A DNA stretch of 64,000 nt from Saururus chinensis (GCA_035235625.1 CP141143.1:788501-852500); one strand, 5' to 3'. Shown: positions 23,938 to 37,630, counted from the stretch's first letter. Made by a program: numbers and translations. Notes: generated from the letters alone by a model not told the origin.

Positions 23938-26900
23938 ATGAAGAAGATGAGCTCGCCGGAGGAGCGGCATTCCCATCTCCGGCTTAAATCCGGATGGAGG
24001 TGCATTCGATTCCTTCTCCTACTCTTCGTCTTCCACCCCCCTCTGGTTGCTTCTCAAGGATCCCGAAACACCACCTCCCCATGGCTCACTCTCACAGGTA
24101 TGCCCTTACCTTTTTTCCTCCTTCATTTTTTGTCCTTCTCTGCTCTCTTTCCTCTCTCTCTTCTTCCCCATCTTACTTACCATTTTTCACTTAGCTTCGG
24201 ATTTTTTTCCTCCCTTGGATTTGCGAACTTGCCGATTCGCCGCAATCTACAGATCTGCCTTGGTATCGCAAATCTGCTTTTTTTTTAAGAATTAGTTACC
24301 ACTTCCATTTAGCAAATAGGCACGAGGGTTAGTTTACTGTTAACGATGAGGCAGTCTACATGACAACCGGAAATTCTCTTCACCCCTTTACCAAGATAAA
24401 ATTTGTACTTGCATGCAAAAAATTGCTCAACTAGCCACTCAGCATGCTTTGAAAACCATTTACGTTTGGACCAAGTACTGGCAAAGAACTAGCATCTTAA
24501 TTGGACGGAGAAGAGCTAGATTCTGATGATGCCTTCTCCATCTTCGACCAATAAGCAAACGAATTGGATCGAGTACCTTTCAAATGACCATTCTCAGCTT
24601 TTCACTTGAAAATGTTCAACCTCGCATTTGACATGATAGTTTATTTCCTTGTGTCTAAAATGACCAGATGAAATACGTTAATTTTTATACGTCAAGAACC
24701 TACTTCATCATCTAAACACCGTTGATGAATAGGACCCACTTGTAGTTGATCTTTCCCATCTTTTCTGTTCATTATTCCTTCCGGTCATTATATCTAGCCT
24801 TTCCAGGATGACTAAATGCTTAGCTATCTTGCATTTGCCTTTCAGGTGATTCACCCGTTGTTATTGCTAGAGGTGGATTTTCAGGACTGTTTCCATCTTC
24901 AAGTTCAAGTGCATACCAATTGGCGCTGCTTACCAGTTTACCTGACGTAATTCTGTGGTGTGACGTACATTTGACAAAGGATGCGGCTGGAATATGTGCT
25001 CCAAGTTTAGAGCTACAGAATACTACAACTATTGATCAAATTTTTCCCCAGGGACAAACATTTTACCTCGTCAATGGGGTTCCAGTTCAGGGATGGTTTC
25101 CTGTTGACTACACTTTAAATGAGTTAGCAAATGTCACTTGTAAGCATACTTCTATAATCAGTACCTCTTTCTGGTTTTTCTTTCCTTTTTTCCATCATTG
25201 CCTTCGCATTTGCTGGAGGCATTAGGTGTGCTTATCAGTTCCTTTTCATACAATGCTTCTTTTGGATGGTGCATAAGACCATCAAGTTCATTTTTCTTCT
25301 GTAATGCTAATATTAAAATGTTGCTTTTGCAGCTTCTTATTCCAGTTTTTTTTTATGTTAAACAAATTTAATTAGTGCATTCGGCTTTTGAGCCTTCTTC
25401 CTTCTTTTCGGCGTTTCTCCATTGTTATAAGACAGTATACGGATCGAGAAGAGATTAACAAATTGACACAGTTAACTTTTCCAGTGGGCCTCTCCTTGAA
25501 ATGAAAGTGTTCTCATACTCTAATCTTCGAATTCAGGCTTTAGCTACTATTGTGCTTGCATAAATAAAATTTTGTTCTTCCGCCTGCATCTCTCTTTCTG
25601 CTTTCATTTTTTTAGAAGAAAATTTTTGTTATTCCGCCTTCATCTCTCTTTCTGCCTCCCTTTCTTTTTAAGACCCAGATTGTTTTCTAAACTTTGAGGT
25701 TGAAATATCTTGTCCCACAAATAAAAAATTGAAGTAGAAAACTCTGCCTTTCAAAAGCCTAAAATGTTTCATTTCACTTCAACTTAGTTTTAGTATGGAG
25801 GAAGCTTACTTTTCATCTATAACTTACGACCTACTTGTCTTTGATGGGTTACTTACAACCTACTAAATCAGAACTTCTCTGGTTCGTTCAGACCCTCCAG
25901 ATTAGTCAGGATTTACTTAGCTATTTCTGGAAAGTTGGTCGAGCCATTTCAGTTCTTCTGTTTAGGACGCTTAATAAGTCTCGTTTTCTTCTGCTACAAA
26001 TTTTCTGATTTTCTAGCAGCGTCCTGACAGCATTTTTTGGGTATTGTTGTTTCAGTAATTCAAAATTTATATTCTCGAACTGGCGTATTTGATGGAAACT
26101 TGTTTCCTCTCGAGACTGTTGAACAAGTGGCTCAGCAATTGAAGCCTGCAGGCTACTGGTTGAATATTCAGGTTAAGTAAAACATCCCCACATTGAAATC
26201 TGTGGAATTATTAAAAGTAGTGAGTCACACTATTGGATGATCCTGATATTTTTTATTATATGAGAAAGGAGATGGAAGGACGGCAGTAATTGTTGTAAAC
26301 AAAACCATCTACTGATTGTTATTCTTTTCTTTTAAACTTATTCTTCTTTATTTGCAGAATGATATCTTCTACACTGAACATAATCTGAGCATGCGAAGCT
26401 TTGTTCTGTCTGTATCGAGACGTGTTGTAATTAACTATATATCCTCCCCAGAAGTGGGTTTCTTGAGAAGTATTGCCGCTAGATTCAAACCTAGTACAAC
26501 AAAGCTGGTTTTTTGCTTTCTGGGATCTGAGGAGACCGAACCTTCAACAAATCAAACATATGGTTCCCTTCTAAATAATCTTACGTTTGTGAAGACTTTT
26601 GCTTCTGGGATCCTTGTCCCAAAAAATTACATCTGGCCCGTTAGGGATTTGTATCTGTTGCCTCATACTTCTCTTGTCTCTGATGCTCATAAAGAAGGGC
26701 TTAAAGTATACGCATCAGACTTTGCTAATGATGCCCTTTTTGCTTACAACTATAGTTATGACCCTGTGGCGGAGGTTTTGTCTTTTATTGACAATTCAGA
26801 GTTCTCTGTAGATGGTCTGTTGTCAGATTTCCCTCTAACAGCGTCAGAGGCCATAGGTACGATACTTTCTTTTTCTTCCATGGACAAATCTGAATTCTCT

Positions 26901-29900
26901 GTTGGTGGACAATGTCATTTTCTTGCCTTGAGATGGTTTTTTGGCATGCATTTCTCCTGTGGTGTGTTTTTAATTGGTTTAGTAAATCGCTTGATACCTG
27001 GTCTGAGGGAAATATGAAAGGTGGAGATGAGGTCCTTGTGGAAGGTTTTTAATAGGAATGCTGACTTCTCATTGTTTCTACAGGTTGTTTTGCTAATGGG
27101 AACAAGAACAGTTCTGAACAAGGTACAGTCCCACCATCCTATAATTAACATTGTCCTTATAATTCAAAACAATGGGCTTAAATTTGAGTAATTTTGTGTA
27201 TATTAATGATACATAAGTTTTGCCTTTTGTGTTGAGATACAGAAAAGCCGGTAATTATATCTTACAATGGAGCAAGTGGTTTCTACCCGGGTTCCACTGA
27301 TCTGGCATACCAGAAGGCAGTTAATGATGGAGCAGATATTATAGATTGCTCCGTTCAGATGACAGCAGATGGGATCCCTGTTTGCCTAAATTCCACTAAT
27401 CTTTTAGATGTCACAACAGTTGCATCATCATCATTCAGGTCGCGTTTGGTTAAGATTCCAGAGATCCAAAGTGCTGCTGGAATTTATTCTTTCGATCTTG
27501 CATGGGGGGATATCATAAATAATTTGAAACGTATGCAAAAAAATTTCCTTATCTTTTTGTCCCCATCCTTGAAGTAGCTTACTTTCCTTGAACGAAGTTT
27601 ATGTTAAAGTTGTTTTTTCTTTAATTGTTTTAGTTGGGGAAAAGTTCCTTTCTAGTGTTCTTAAGCTTGCTTGTTTGAAACCCTTGCGAAGATCATAAAA
27701 TATTGTGGGTATGCAAGACTAGTTCATTTCTACTTCAATAGAAGATAACTACAGCGATAGGACACTAAAGATCAAATGCATATGCATTAAGTACATTTGC
27801 TGAAAGTCTTCTTCCAGTTATGGAACAATATGTATATGATGTTCTTTGCAAGTGCAGTTGAACTGCGAATGCTCATCTCTTACTATTCTGGCTCAAATTA
27901 TAAAACATTCGTGGTGCTGGGGCCTGGGTATAAGGCTGATTATTTTTACTGTTTTACATGGTCTAAATTTTTTGGATTGACAGCATTATGCCTTTTATCT
28001 GTTCATTCTGCAGCTTTGATATCAACCCCATTTCCAGATTACAATTTGAAGCGCAACCCAGCATTTGCAAATGCTGGAAAATTCATGACATTATCTGATT
28101 TTCTAAAATTTGCAAAAGACCAGTCTGTTTCTGGGATATTGCTCAATATAGAGGTAAGCTCCAAGTCTTTCCTGTTCAAATATGCTCATAAGGAGATTGC
28201 TCTTTTAGGAAATACTATATGCAAGATCTGAACTTGTGATGGAGAAATGGCTGTTTGACCGCATCCCTTTGATTTGTGGAGATGATGCAGTTATTAACGA
28301 GCTTTGATGTTACATATCTGGTCATAAATTATGTGGGCGATTTCATTTGTATTAAGCTTTTTGTAGGGAGGTCATAAAGATTTTGATCATGTCTACGGGA
28401 AGGGCTAGAATGCATATCTGGCTATAAATTTAGAGTGGCTTGCTTGAAATGTAGTGGTAGTTTGGTGCTTTATAGTCAGTATGTCGTTGGATATGGAATG
28501 GGCATTTGCCACAAAGGCCAAGATGGTACAAGTGTGGATATGCAATCTCTTTGACACTCTGTTGAATGTACTATATTCATCAAACCAACGACACTCACAG
28601 AAGAATGGTAGATCAGAATCCTAGTTAAAAGCCTGCATTGCGATAACAAATTTTAATTGTCACATTAAGTATGATTGAATTAATGTAAAAGTATGGCAGA
28701 GAACAATTAGAACTCCTTAAAAGAATCAAATGGCTAGATATTGTTCTTCATGAACGAATTATTTCCACCATGAACTTGATGTAAATCAGGTACTGTAAAT
28801 TTTTCTCTCATAAAAATTGACAAGAATGAAGTGGCAAGATATTTAATACTGTCATTGGTAAGCATTTACCTACGTTGATATTGGCAAGTGGTATGTTCTT
28901 TTTCTTCTCTTTGTGGCGCAAAACATCTGCTGCCATTGATTTATCATAGAAGTGTTGCTGCTTTTACTTGATTTCCCCCCTTTCCCTGCAGCATGCAGCA
29001 TATCTTGCTGAGAAAAAAGGACTTGGCATTACCGATGCAGTTTTAAAAGCCTTAAATGATTCTGGTTTGGACAATCAAACAAGCTTAGCGATTACAATCC
29101 AGTCTACTGATAGTTCAGTTCTCACCAAGTTCAAGCAGCAAACTAAGTACAAGCTCATGTACAAGGTTCTTGAGACCATCCGGGATGCCAATAATTCAAC
29201 TGTTGAGGACATAAAGAAATTTGCAGATTCAGTTGCCATTAATAAGGACTCTATCTTTCCTGAAAATAGAGCCTTCCTGCTGGGAACCTCTGACACTGTG
29301 GACAAGTTGCATGCATTTGGCCTCTCGGTTTATGTTTACGTTCTCAGTAATGAGTTTGTTTCTCAACCATGGGACTTCTTTTCTGATCCAATTGTGGAGA
29401 TCAATGCATATTTCCAGGCGGCTGGGGTGGATGGTATTATCACAGATTTTCCTGGGACATCCAAAGCCTACAAGAGTAAGTATATTTTCTAAATTATTAA
29501 TGGCAATGAGATTTAGCAATTCTGGATGTTAGTGGTGTGCAATGTTCAAACTCTGAAAATTAAACAGATGGCAATGGTCTAGACGCCTTGACCCTTCAGC
29601 TGTCAGCTAGCACACAATCAGTCTTTTTACTGATTTGCGTTTGCTGGATGTTGTTACTAACAGGTGACATCTATGTAAGAGTGCATTTCAATCCTAGAGG
29701 GTGTGAAACAGTGTCTTATTCCTATTGCCAACATTCAACAAATACTTATTCCATAATGGTGCCCCATTTTCAAAACGTTAGAAATTATTTCATCATGTTG
29801 ATGTGTCTCCTAGTTTTATAGTGCTGAATCGTTTTGCAACTGGTGCAGGAAATTCATGTCTGAAGCTTGGCGACAAAGCACCAGCATTTATGAATCCTGT

Positions 29901-30144
29901 GCAAGCGGGAGCCCTGTTGCAGTTGGTCACTGCCGAGTCTTTGCCACCAGCAGCAGCTCCTTTGCCAGTTCTAACGGAATCTGATGTATTGGAGCCACCA
30001 TTACCCCCTGTTTCGCAGAGGCCAACAAATACAGGGGTATCTCCCCCTTCAAGCGGACAGCGACAAGCTACTGTCACAATGTGTTTATCTATTGTGATGC
30101 TCCTTTGGTCATCTATGCTTCTCTTAAGGCCCCTCATTCCATAG
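23938..30144 (+). CDS. GDPDL: GPI-anchored glycerophosphodiester phosphodiesterase-like protein, left copy
   Basis: Nine exons joined by GT-AG introns give an uninterrupted 771-residue frame: 23938-24097, 24846-25139, 26056-26171, 26358-26856, 27084-27122, 27243-27530, 28014-28153, 28992-29475, 29849-30144. Residues 23-38 are a hydrophobic signal segment. GDPD-like domain 1 begins with ARGGFSG (61-67) and domain 2 with ISYNGASG (375-382). Domain 2 also holds the [11 protein letters not shown] block after a TDLAYQKAV block. A Pro/Ser-rich stretch leads to a hydrophobic tail (about 748-771), typical of a GPI signal. Many N-glycosylation sites are visible. This is the layout and length of the Arabidopsis SHV3/GDPDL family (about 750 aa), extracellular GPI proteins needed for cell-wall cellulose organisation and root-hair growth; their enzymatic activity is debated. 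The histidine of the classical GDPD HRG motif is Ala in domain 1 and Tyr in domain 2. The start was chosen as the in-frame Met just upstream of the signal segment. Confidence 0.93.
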
Positions 30145-31931
30145 GGGAGCGAGCTGTTGTTGTCATTAGACCTGATCTTCATGAATGCACATTTATGATT
30201 TCACGATTTTTTATTCAATTGGATATCATCAATTTTTTTATTTTGTTGTAGTTGTTAATATGTTCGGCCATTTTGAGAACATGAAATTCCTGTAAACTTT
30301 ATTCTACTTGTATGGATTACTTGTAGATGTGAGGGACGTGGTATTGTGCTTGGTTGAAGCCTGTAAACAAAGCAAAATACTACCAGTCTGACATTAATGG
30401 TTTCATTTATTTTTTAAAATAAATTAAAATTCGTTAATTTTGAAAAACAAAATTTTAATTTATTTTTAAAAATTAAATGGGGTTATTAATGTGGGCGGAG
30501 GGATTATCTCGTATGAAACCTTTGAGGATAATCCTTGATATCTGGGGGGAAGGGCGAACATCACAAAGAACTGGGGGTGCGCCAGAACTACCGTGGTAGG
30601 ACAATATAGTGATTGTACTGTACGACTTGAGGCCAACAGGCGACCCCTAAAAGTTTTATGCCTAAATATATTCACTAAATTATCTCCGCAAACTAAATTG
30701 ATAAGTAAAAAATAAAATAAGCTTAAAGGGCACAATTATCGATTACCCATTGTTGCTACTATTTATCACATGTTTGTAAAAAAGTCACTGATGCTAGAGA
30801 AGGAGGCTCCATATTCTCGTCTGTGAACTCTTTCTCCAGCGCCGACAACCTACTTCGACACTGAAATCCCTTTTATAAACACGTGACAACTAACAAATAG
30901 AAATTCTCCTTGAGAAGCCCTGCTGTCAAGTACTTCACTGTCATCACCCTGAGCTCTTCACTTTGGATCTTCCTCACCCAAATGCCACCTTTTTTTGTCA
31001 TTGTTACATGGTTGTGTACACTTCTTCTATTCCATAGTAAATGTCCTATTTACTTTTTTTTAAAATATATTAATTTTAATTCAATTTAAAAAATAAACCA
31101 AATACTTGACATAGGATGGAGGGAGTGTATACCTTCATTGCAATCATCAAAATTTGCCAATTTTCCCATTAAATTCTCTATTTTATGGCGACAAAAAATA
31201 ATTCGCATGGGGTACACGCTAGGCTTCTCTCTCAACTTGGTCTTGATCAGGCCATCTCTGTGTGTGGGACACAAGATGTAATGACGGAGGTGGGGCAGCT
31301 ATCTGGACCGTTCGGTGGTGGCGGGCAAACACGAAGCAGCTCAACATTGAACTATGAAGCAGAGGACGAGTTTGGGAAGATAGGGAAGAAAGCCTGAATT
31401 TTTTTAATGCTTTGTCTTCTGTCTTGGAAAAGAAGGCTCTCTCCGTTCATATAAAAAATTTACAGAAAACTGCCTGTGTACGCACACGTGAAAAGCAACA
31501 CTGGAGAGAGTCCACAGCGAGCGGCCTTCAATGAGTGACCGTAGCATTTCTCACTCAGGAAATATGGTTCTCCGAGTGGCATCCCGAATAAAAGGAAAGT
31601 GGAGCACCCTACCTCAACCTGGTAGATGATTTCATGCCTGTCATTATCTTATCAAGTGGTCATCTGCCCCCTTCAAATGCTAACCGTCTCAGCACAATCC
31701 TCTTAAAGCAAAGTCATAAAAATTGAAACTTCCCATCTACTAGATAGTTAGGTACTGATGGTTGATTCATTTCTATAAATAAAACGATTTTTTTTGGGCA
31801 AAACTATAGTAAAGGGATTTTAAGATAGATAAACTGCGGCATCCCACTTTGTGGTGTTTAATTGGAACATCTGTACAAGAGAGTAAATACTCTCGTCAAG
31901 ATCATGAACCACTTTTTTGGTTTTCATTTTG
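30145..31931. other. Convergent intergenic region, left copy
   Basis: This lies between the GDPDL stop and the UPL5 stop, so it must hold both 3' ends. The first 200 bp reads as 3' UTR. A small frame at 31185-31397 has a right-copy counterpart whose start region differs, and it is not taken as coding. No other feature recognised. Confidence 0.6.
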
Positions 31932-34106
31932 CTACCAGGTACCAAAGCTGCGGCTTACAGTTTCTTGAGTAATAAGACTAAGGCGGTCCTGCATGACAGA
32001 CATTGAAGTGTAGGGAGGAAGACACAGGCGATAGAAACAAGTGCGAGATGAAGGCAGGCGGTCCACTGAGCCTACATCCTCGAAGATGCACAATTTTGAA
32101 CCTAAGCCTCGAAAGCCCTCGAAGGGCAAATAGTTAACGGCTGTCCAAAAATACAGCAGTATTCTTTTCTGATCTGAGGACATATTCTCCACAGTCTGCA
32201 AACGTACAGAATAATTAGACGGGAAGTATTTGCCCATGATCAAACATAAAAAATGCCAAATTCAAAATCATAAAACTCCTGTCCTTGTAGAAAGCGTTTT
32301 ATTCAACAGTCACTCTAGAGGACGGAAAAATATAAACTCCTCCCACATAGGGCAGCCGATGAAAGAAAAAATGTTTTAAAATGCACAATAAGCATGAAAA
32401 ATACTGCCTCCACACTAAAAAATTTTATGCAAAAAAATTTGCAAAATTTGCCAGATGTCCTGGAAGTCAGTTAGGTCAGTCCACACTAATAGTACGACTG
32501 TTTTGATTGCTTCCATAGACTTCAAAGGACTGACATCATTATAAACGAGACAAGAATAAAAAGAGAGTTGCTGATGCCAGGTATAAGAGTTATTTGCTAA
32601 AAGAGATTTAAGGATGAGGGTTATAATTGCAAGAAACACAAGACAAAATAAAAGAAAAGGATTACTAGTAGACATTAGATCGAAATAACAAAAGTTTGTC
32701 CAAAAATTTTGTAACTTCATTCCTGCATAGAATAAAGAAAGGAACAATCATCATATAAACCTGCAATCGACTCAAAATCTCCTATTTGGATTCCACCACA
32801 ACTAATGCCGATGCCTTGAATAAAGACGAAAACATAAAAAGATCTTGTGCTTTTAATTTTTAGTTCTATCCAAGATATCAGTTTGGTTTCTACTTTATAT
32901 AACCTACTTTAAAATCATAATAGAACTTAGAAGAAAAAAGTACATAACATATCATCTTGAACGCAAATTAGATCAAACCCAGAAACTCCAAAGTTTTCCT
33001 AAAAAAAGTGACAAAAAGTCCCAAGGGTTTCTCTCACAACTCTATAAATTTAACAACGTTCACATTTTATAGCTTCCTTTAGATATGCTGGTATTGCAGT
33101 AAGTCTTTCACCAGACCTACTAGCCGACAGTTAAGCTGAACATAATCTACTCATAAGAAACTACTCCTAAATCAATTACAAAGAAAATACTAGAAAACCA
33201 AATAAATAATACAAAATAGCTACACTATTCATGGTACCGATCACACATCATATAGACAAGCTTCTAACACTAGTTTGTACTTAAAGTTGCATAATTCAAT
33301 GGCACAAAAGGGAAAATTCGGATAAAGAACTAATTTGCATCACTAGATCAAACAAAAAATACAATTTTCATCAAATATAAGAGCAAAATTAAGTAAAAGT
33401 TTACTACAGAACCCCAGGAACAAAGTGATATGACATTTGTTTTAAGAAAAATGATCGGCAAAGCTCGGTTTTACTTCTCACCACTTTTCAGAAATTAAAT
33501 TCAAATGGTTACTTACCTTCCAGAACCACTGAATCTGGCAATCAGTCCACTCATAGCCATTGTATTCAGTATGTGCTATCCATTCCTTCACGCAAATAAC
33601 TTTGTCACTTCCATACAACATAGTATCAAAATCTTCAAGATCCAAACTTTGAAAGAATAGCTTCTGAAGTTTTGTACCACTGAGGATATCACTAAACCCT
33701 TGAATAAAACGGCTAATCTGGTCGGAAACAGATGTGACAAAACGATGCTCAATAAGAAGATTCACATAGTGTTCTCTGTTCCTGCTATCAACAGAAATGC
33801 CCTCGCCTCCGGGACATAGCTCCACAACCCTGTGAGATCCAAGTTCTTCAATCTCTCTAACAAATGTAAGGCCCAAAGCATCTGAATCCACAAACGCTGC
33901 ATCATAGTCTAATATCTCTTTGCAACTTCCATATAAAACAGGGTCAGCATCCTGAATATCATTTAAAGCAATGCTGTTCCCTGATAATTGTAGAAAAAAT
34001 ACGCGGTCGAACATGATGCCCACTTGCACTCTGTGCATCAGAGCTAATGCAATAATTCTACCAGAGAAGCCAAAATAATCAAGATGCAAGGGATTTACTC
34101 CTGAAG
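31932..34106 (-). pseudogene. UPL5: Headless UPL5-type HECT ubiquitin ligase fragment, left copy
   Basis: Two exons on the minus strand, 34106-33517 and 32195-31932, encode the last 284 residues or so of a HECT domain in open frame with intact splice signals. They match the right copy almost exactly. The preceding exon, carrying the start of the HECT domain (63669 onward in the right copy), is absent: upstream of 34106 come intron sequence, the LINE and then the next duplication unit. Without the N-terminal half and the HECT N-lobe start it cannot make a normal ligase. The conserved C-lobe loop, S-H-T-C-F in the right copy, reads S-R-T-C-F here (Arg codon 32043-32045, Cys codon 32037-32039). 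The reading frame is otherwise open, consistent with recent origin, so a truncated or antisense transcript is possible. Called a pseudogene by inference. Confidence 0.85.
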
Positions 34107-35370
34107 CTGCAACAACATAGAAGAAGTGTCACTTGTATGCAAACGACTCATACTAATCTGATGTTTTGCATATGCACTACTTATTTTTGTCTGTAGCTGT
34201 GAACAAGGTGCAGAAAAACAAATTTCTGAACAATGTAATTTTGAAAAACGTGATAGAATGTGTGCATGTGTTTACATGACTAAAAGGTGCCAAAGTACCA
34301 TAAAGCAAATTATTTGCCGCCACACCAAAGAGTTGTTCTTTTTTTGTCATCAAGCATTTGGTCATAAAATAAAAGTTTAAAACCTCATAGCTTTTAAACA
34401 AATTCTAGGAAGCAACGTAAAAATGGTGCTATAAGACTTCAATCTTACCTTTTGAGGCACATGCTACATGAGAAAATTAAATAAAAAATAGACAAAGAAA
34501 GGGCAGAGTTTTCTAACCAGGTCAACCTACTTTATTGCACAACTCATTCAAGCAGAGTTCCTTATCACTCCAAAGCCAGGAGGGAACATCTTATTTGGGC
34601 TCATGATCAGCCCTTTGTGTGTCAATTAAAAACAAAGAGTTACATTTTTTCCTTGAAAAAATTGGTTGTTACTGAACTACTTGCCAAAAGAAGAACAGAA
34701 GGTTAAACAAAATAAGTTGTCATTAACTACATATGAAGACAGAAATCTAACACTAACTTTAAAAGTTTGAATTGGATAAATATACCCTTTCTTCATAATC
34801 TAATTTTCAAAACCCACTACCCACCTTCCCTGTCTTCTACCTCCTCCTCCACTGCTGGAGACCAGGCCTTGGCCGGCGGTGGCGACAGTCAAGAGAAAAA
34901 AAATTTAACCCCTAAACTAAACCTAGTAGGGATATTCGAACCCTAGGGCCAGGTCTCCGGCAACCTGACATCGTCCAAGGGGGCAACGGCTCTGTCCAAA
35001 AGAACAAAAACTTAGGACTTAAAGGGCATTCCAAAAACATGTTAAGAGTCATAACAAAAAAAAGTCAGCCGAACAGAGCAGATGCCAGATTTGTCACAAA
35101 ACAAAGGCAACAGTTGCTATAAAACGTAAAGTTATGCTAACACAATCCCATTACATAAAGATAAAAAAGGATTCTGCTACTCAAAAAATCGTTTCTGATT
35201 ATAAGAAACTGATGATCTCACTCTTATGTTTTTTCTCACATATGTTGAATTTCTCCCTTTCCTCACTTTCAACATGCAGGCCAACAACCGTAATCAAAAA
35301 CTTGCTTAAAGAACAACATGCATAAAAACATTATAATCATAATCAAGAAGGGCTTTGCCTAAACTCACGA
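34107..35370. other. UPL5 intron remnant, left copy
   Basis: It matches 56066-57060 of the right copy until about 34960, with about 150 bp missing near 34490. From about 34960 to 35370 it is unlike the right copy, which has 57075-57719 there instead. No gene recognised. Confidence 0.6.
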
Positions 35371-35539
35371 AGATGCATTAGGGTGTTCTAATTCCTTTTT
35401 CTTCATGATATATTGTTTTCCATTGACTTTGTAGCAATTACTCTACCATTGTGTCTTGCAATGCTGGTCCTAATGCCCAGATAAAGGAAGGTTGCATCAG
35501 GTTGACAACCCGCTGCAAAAACTTTTGTCAATCTCCATG

Positions 35540-36169
35540 CATCTGCATCTTACCCAAACGCAACGTTAAGTGGGCCAGGGTTGGTTACAATGTTCCCCCG
35601 AAGTAACGCATTGCAACAGTGCCTTACTGCTGAGAGGTGAGAAGGGTTCTTGGTTGGACAGGAAAAACGTAGGTAAAGAAGCAGTCCAGTGTAGGATTAG
35701 GGTAGCAACATGGAACATTGGAAACTTAAAAGGTAAGGTTATGGAGTTAGTGTAAACTTTTAGGTAAATAAGGATTAATGTAGCTTGCTTGTAAGAGATA
35801 AAGGTTGCAGTAGAGAAGGCGAGGGAGCTAGGTGAGGGTTTTAAACTATTTTATGTGGGTAATAAGTCAAATAGGAATGGGATAGCTATAGTGGTCAACA
35901 AGGAGTGGAGGGAAAACTTTGTAGGTGTCGAATAGGATTATGAACCTTAAGAAGCAATTTAAGGAGGAAATTGACATAGTAATACAAGGGATACCTAGTT
36001 AGGAAATGTTATATAAGGGAAGATTTATAGGGGCATGTAGTCAAGAAGAACATAGGATTTGAGAGGGTACTGGTTTTGGGGAGAGAAAAAAGATGGGCGA
36101 AGTTATCCTTTTAAGTTTTCAATAGCAAATGACCAAGGCATTGCACATACTTTAAGAAGAGGGAGGAGT
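35540..36169 (+). mobile_element. RTE-clade LINE, 5' (endonuclease) part, left copy
   Basis: Translation around 35690-35755 gives RVATWNIGNLKGKVMEL, the start of the AP-endonuclease domain of plant RTE elements (often annotated as craniofacial development protein 2-like). A stop codon follows at once and more stops and frameshifts come after, so it is dead. The LTR at 36170 interrupts it and it resumes at 38836. The 5' boundary is uncertain; similarity with the right copy already begins at 35371. Confidence 0.75.
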
Positions 36170-36559
36170 TGTGATGCCCCGACCCGGAAACTGACCCGGG
36201 CCGGGGGTCCTAAAATGACAAAAACCAAACCTGGAATCGGGAGCGGTGCACTTTAAGTGCGAGAGTCTTCTCGTTCCTCTATGCGCTATGGAACTTTAGC
36301 GCTCCATTGCGCTTAGGTAAGAATTGACATAATTATATAACTAATTCGGACCGGGCCAACGTTGCCTTGCTGTTGGTTGCCTACGTACATATCGGATAAC
36401 ATCCGCGATGTTACTCTGATACGATCGGATCTGGACGTAGTTCTGCCTATTGGCTACTACATACAACCGGCATACCAAAAATACATATGTATAAAATACA
36501 TATCTCCGAATATTTAATCAGAGTTATACAAAAGCCCGATAAAACACCGGCAACACACA

Positions 36560-37165
36560 TCTCGTTCTATCATAGAGACGAGCACCACACAACCACCACA
36601 ACATGCCTCACTCTATCCCGGAGCAAGACCATCACATTCACATGTCTCACTCCATCACTGAACCAAGACCACATGCATCACACGTCTCGCTATATCACTT
36701 AGCCGAGACCACATACATCACACGTCTTGCTCCATCATAGAGTGAGACGGAACACAATCATAGGTCTCGCTCTATCACTGAGCCGAGACCAAACACACAC
36801 ACAACACGTCTCTCTCTAACGCAGAGCGAGACGGCACACATCATGACATATAAGTATAGCATATCATAATATAAACACACACACAACATGTCTCTCTCTA
36901 ATCTAGAGCAAGACGGATCACTTATCATGGCATATAAGCATAACACATCATAATATAAACACACACACAACCCGTCTCTCTCTAACCCAGAGCGAAACGA
37001 CACACATCATGGCATATAAGCATAGCATACCATAATATAAACACACACACAACCCGTCTCTCTCTAACCCAAAGCGAGACGGCACACATCATGGCATATA
37101 AGCATAGCATATCATAATATAAACACACTCATAGCCCATCTCTCTCTAACCCAGAGAGAGACTGC
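36560..37165. repeat. Array of about eleven palindromic units (CGTCTCTCTCTAACCCAGAG)
   Basis: Units at about 36563, 36604, 36642, 36682, 36723, 36762, 36807, 36889, 36972, 37055 and 37135 each have a left arm like GTCTCGCTCTA and a right arm like AGAGCGAGAC, separated by a few bases. Spacing is about 40 bp for the first six and about 82 bp for the rest, where each is followed by ATCATGGCATATAAGCATAG and ACACACACA. Confidence 0.8.
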
Positions 37166-37615
37166 ACACGTCATGGCTTATAAGCACATATCATGACATA
37201 TAAGCATAGCAAACATATGGATCATAGCATAACACACATCATAACTAGCACATGTCATTCTATAATTAAAATAGGAGGTAAGAAACTTTTACTCCCCTGA
37301 TGTCTCACGAGGTAGCGGTATTCGGGAAGTTCGTTTCTGGGCGTCCTCCCCTTTGGATCCAGAGATAGCGGACAGAGCCTCCTTTAGCCTCCATACGTTC
37401 ATCGCCTTGCACCGAAAGACGACCCGACTAACTCTCCCCTTTCCCAGAGACTTCTCGTTTTTTGTGCCCGTGGGCGGTGAACAAAACCTCCACTACTCGG
37501 GGTGTTCTTCACACATTGTGGCCCTTCGGTGGAGAACGAAGCCTCCCCTACTTCGGGCCACTTCTCTTGATTTGGCCCGGTAACGGAGGACGAAGCCTCC
37601 TCTCTCACCGGGCCA

Positions 37616-37630
37616 TCTCTCTCTCTCTCA

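Noticed and set aside
29793-30182. Minus-strand frames opposite GDPDL exon 9 (also at 51716-52159)
   Set aside because: Antisense shadows of the spliced GDPDL coding exon.
31185-31397. 70-codon frame with a right-copy counterpart at 53128-53316
   Set aside because: The N-terminal halves differ by frameshift between copies and no domain is recognisable; similarity is explained by the duplication.
32415-32747. 110-codon minus-strand frame between the UPL5 exons (also 54375-54707)
   Set aside because: It is in the intron, not joined by splice sites, and has no counterpart in UPL5 proteins.
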